NCBI GenBank assembly: GCA_030737835.1 | Contig: JAUJYN010000024.1 | Span: 136,740 to 200,739 of the forward strand | DNA from: Acorus gramineus | Lineage: Eukaryota; Streptophyta; Magnoliopsida; Acorales; Acoraceae | Direction of reading: 5' to 3' | DNA: 64,000 bases | Shown: positions 63,918 through 64,000 of the stretch, one piece after another | How positions within the stretch are numbered: the stretch's first letter is position 1 | How the letters are laid out: the number at the start of each line of letters is the position of its first letter | Notes under the pieces: generated by a model | Told to the model about the DNA's origin: nothing | Seen by the model: the letters and a program-made list of their open reading frames with translations, nothing else | Databases searched by the model: none | Translations under genes and position numbers: made by a program

Positions 63918-64000
63918 ACTCATCAAAATATTTATGTATAGTAGCTTCCCAGGACAACATACTGATTACATCAACACATAAACATAGGTGACCTCCCCCA

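Overview
This window is nuclear DNA of a flowering plant. It holds spliced plant genes with GT..AG introns and long AT-rich stretches packed with plant transposable elements (Copia, MULE, hAT, PIF/Harbinger/Tourist, SINE). Several genes start very GC-rich and become poorer in GC towards the 3' end, most clearly the PPR gene. That gradient is commoner in monocots, but the species cannot be fixed from the sequence.

Layout. 1-1335: 3' part of an intronless P-class PPR gene. 2410-5530: a 3.1 kb TG...CA element with a 5-bp target duplication, most likely a large solo LTR. 7632-8513 (minus): an IQ-BAG co-chaperone gene with a TATA box and a heat-shock-element-like block upstream. 12029-15260: a seven-exon gene for ribosomal protein eL8 (RPL7A) with site II and telo-box promoter motifs. 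20245-28688: an eleven-exon gene for a GYF-domain, eIF4E-binding-motif protein of the EXA1/PSIG1 type, with a hAT element in intron 4. 28.9-34.1 kb: a SINE, two MULE-type MITEs, and a tandemly repeated AT-rich unit broken by two hAT-like insertions. 34315-38601: a four-exon gene for an MGCG-type (predicted myristoylated) protein of unknown function; its third intron holds four small DNA transposons. 42060-42993: a decayed PIF/Harbinger transposase. 43520-52863: a complete 9.3 kb Mutator-like element (MULE). 55948-56259: an inverted Copia LTR copy. 57753-63562: a Copia element with near-identical LTRs but a ruined interior. 63640-63917: a SINE with a 15-bp target duplication.

The most interesting unit is the MULE. 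It has terminal inverted repeats, a perfect 10-bp target duplication, and two convergent genes: a FAR1-type transposase (minus strand) and a nine-exon Ulp1/C48-like protease (plus strand) whose reading frame is open throughout. It also carries three separate tandem-repeat arrays and many TGTAACA/TGTTACA words in its noncoding parts. The transposase keeps its DDE residues and SWIM finger but has a one-base frameshift in its C-terminal tail.

The host genes look unrelated to each other (organelle RNA processing, chaperone regulation, translation, mRNA/translation control). Exon boundaries were set by hand from splice signals and reading phase. Every spliced model given keeps one open frame from start to stop, except that the transposase frame is broken near its end.
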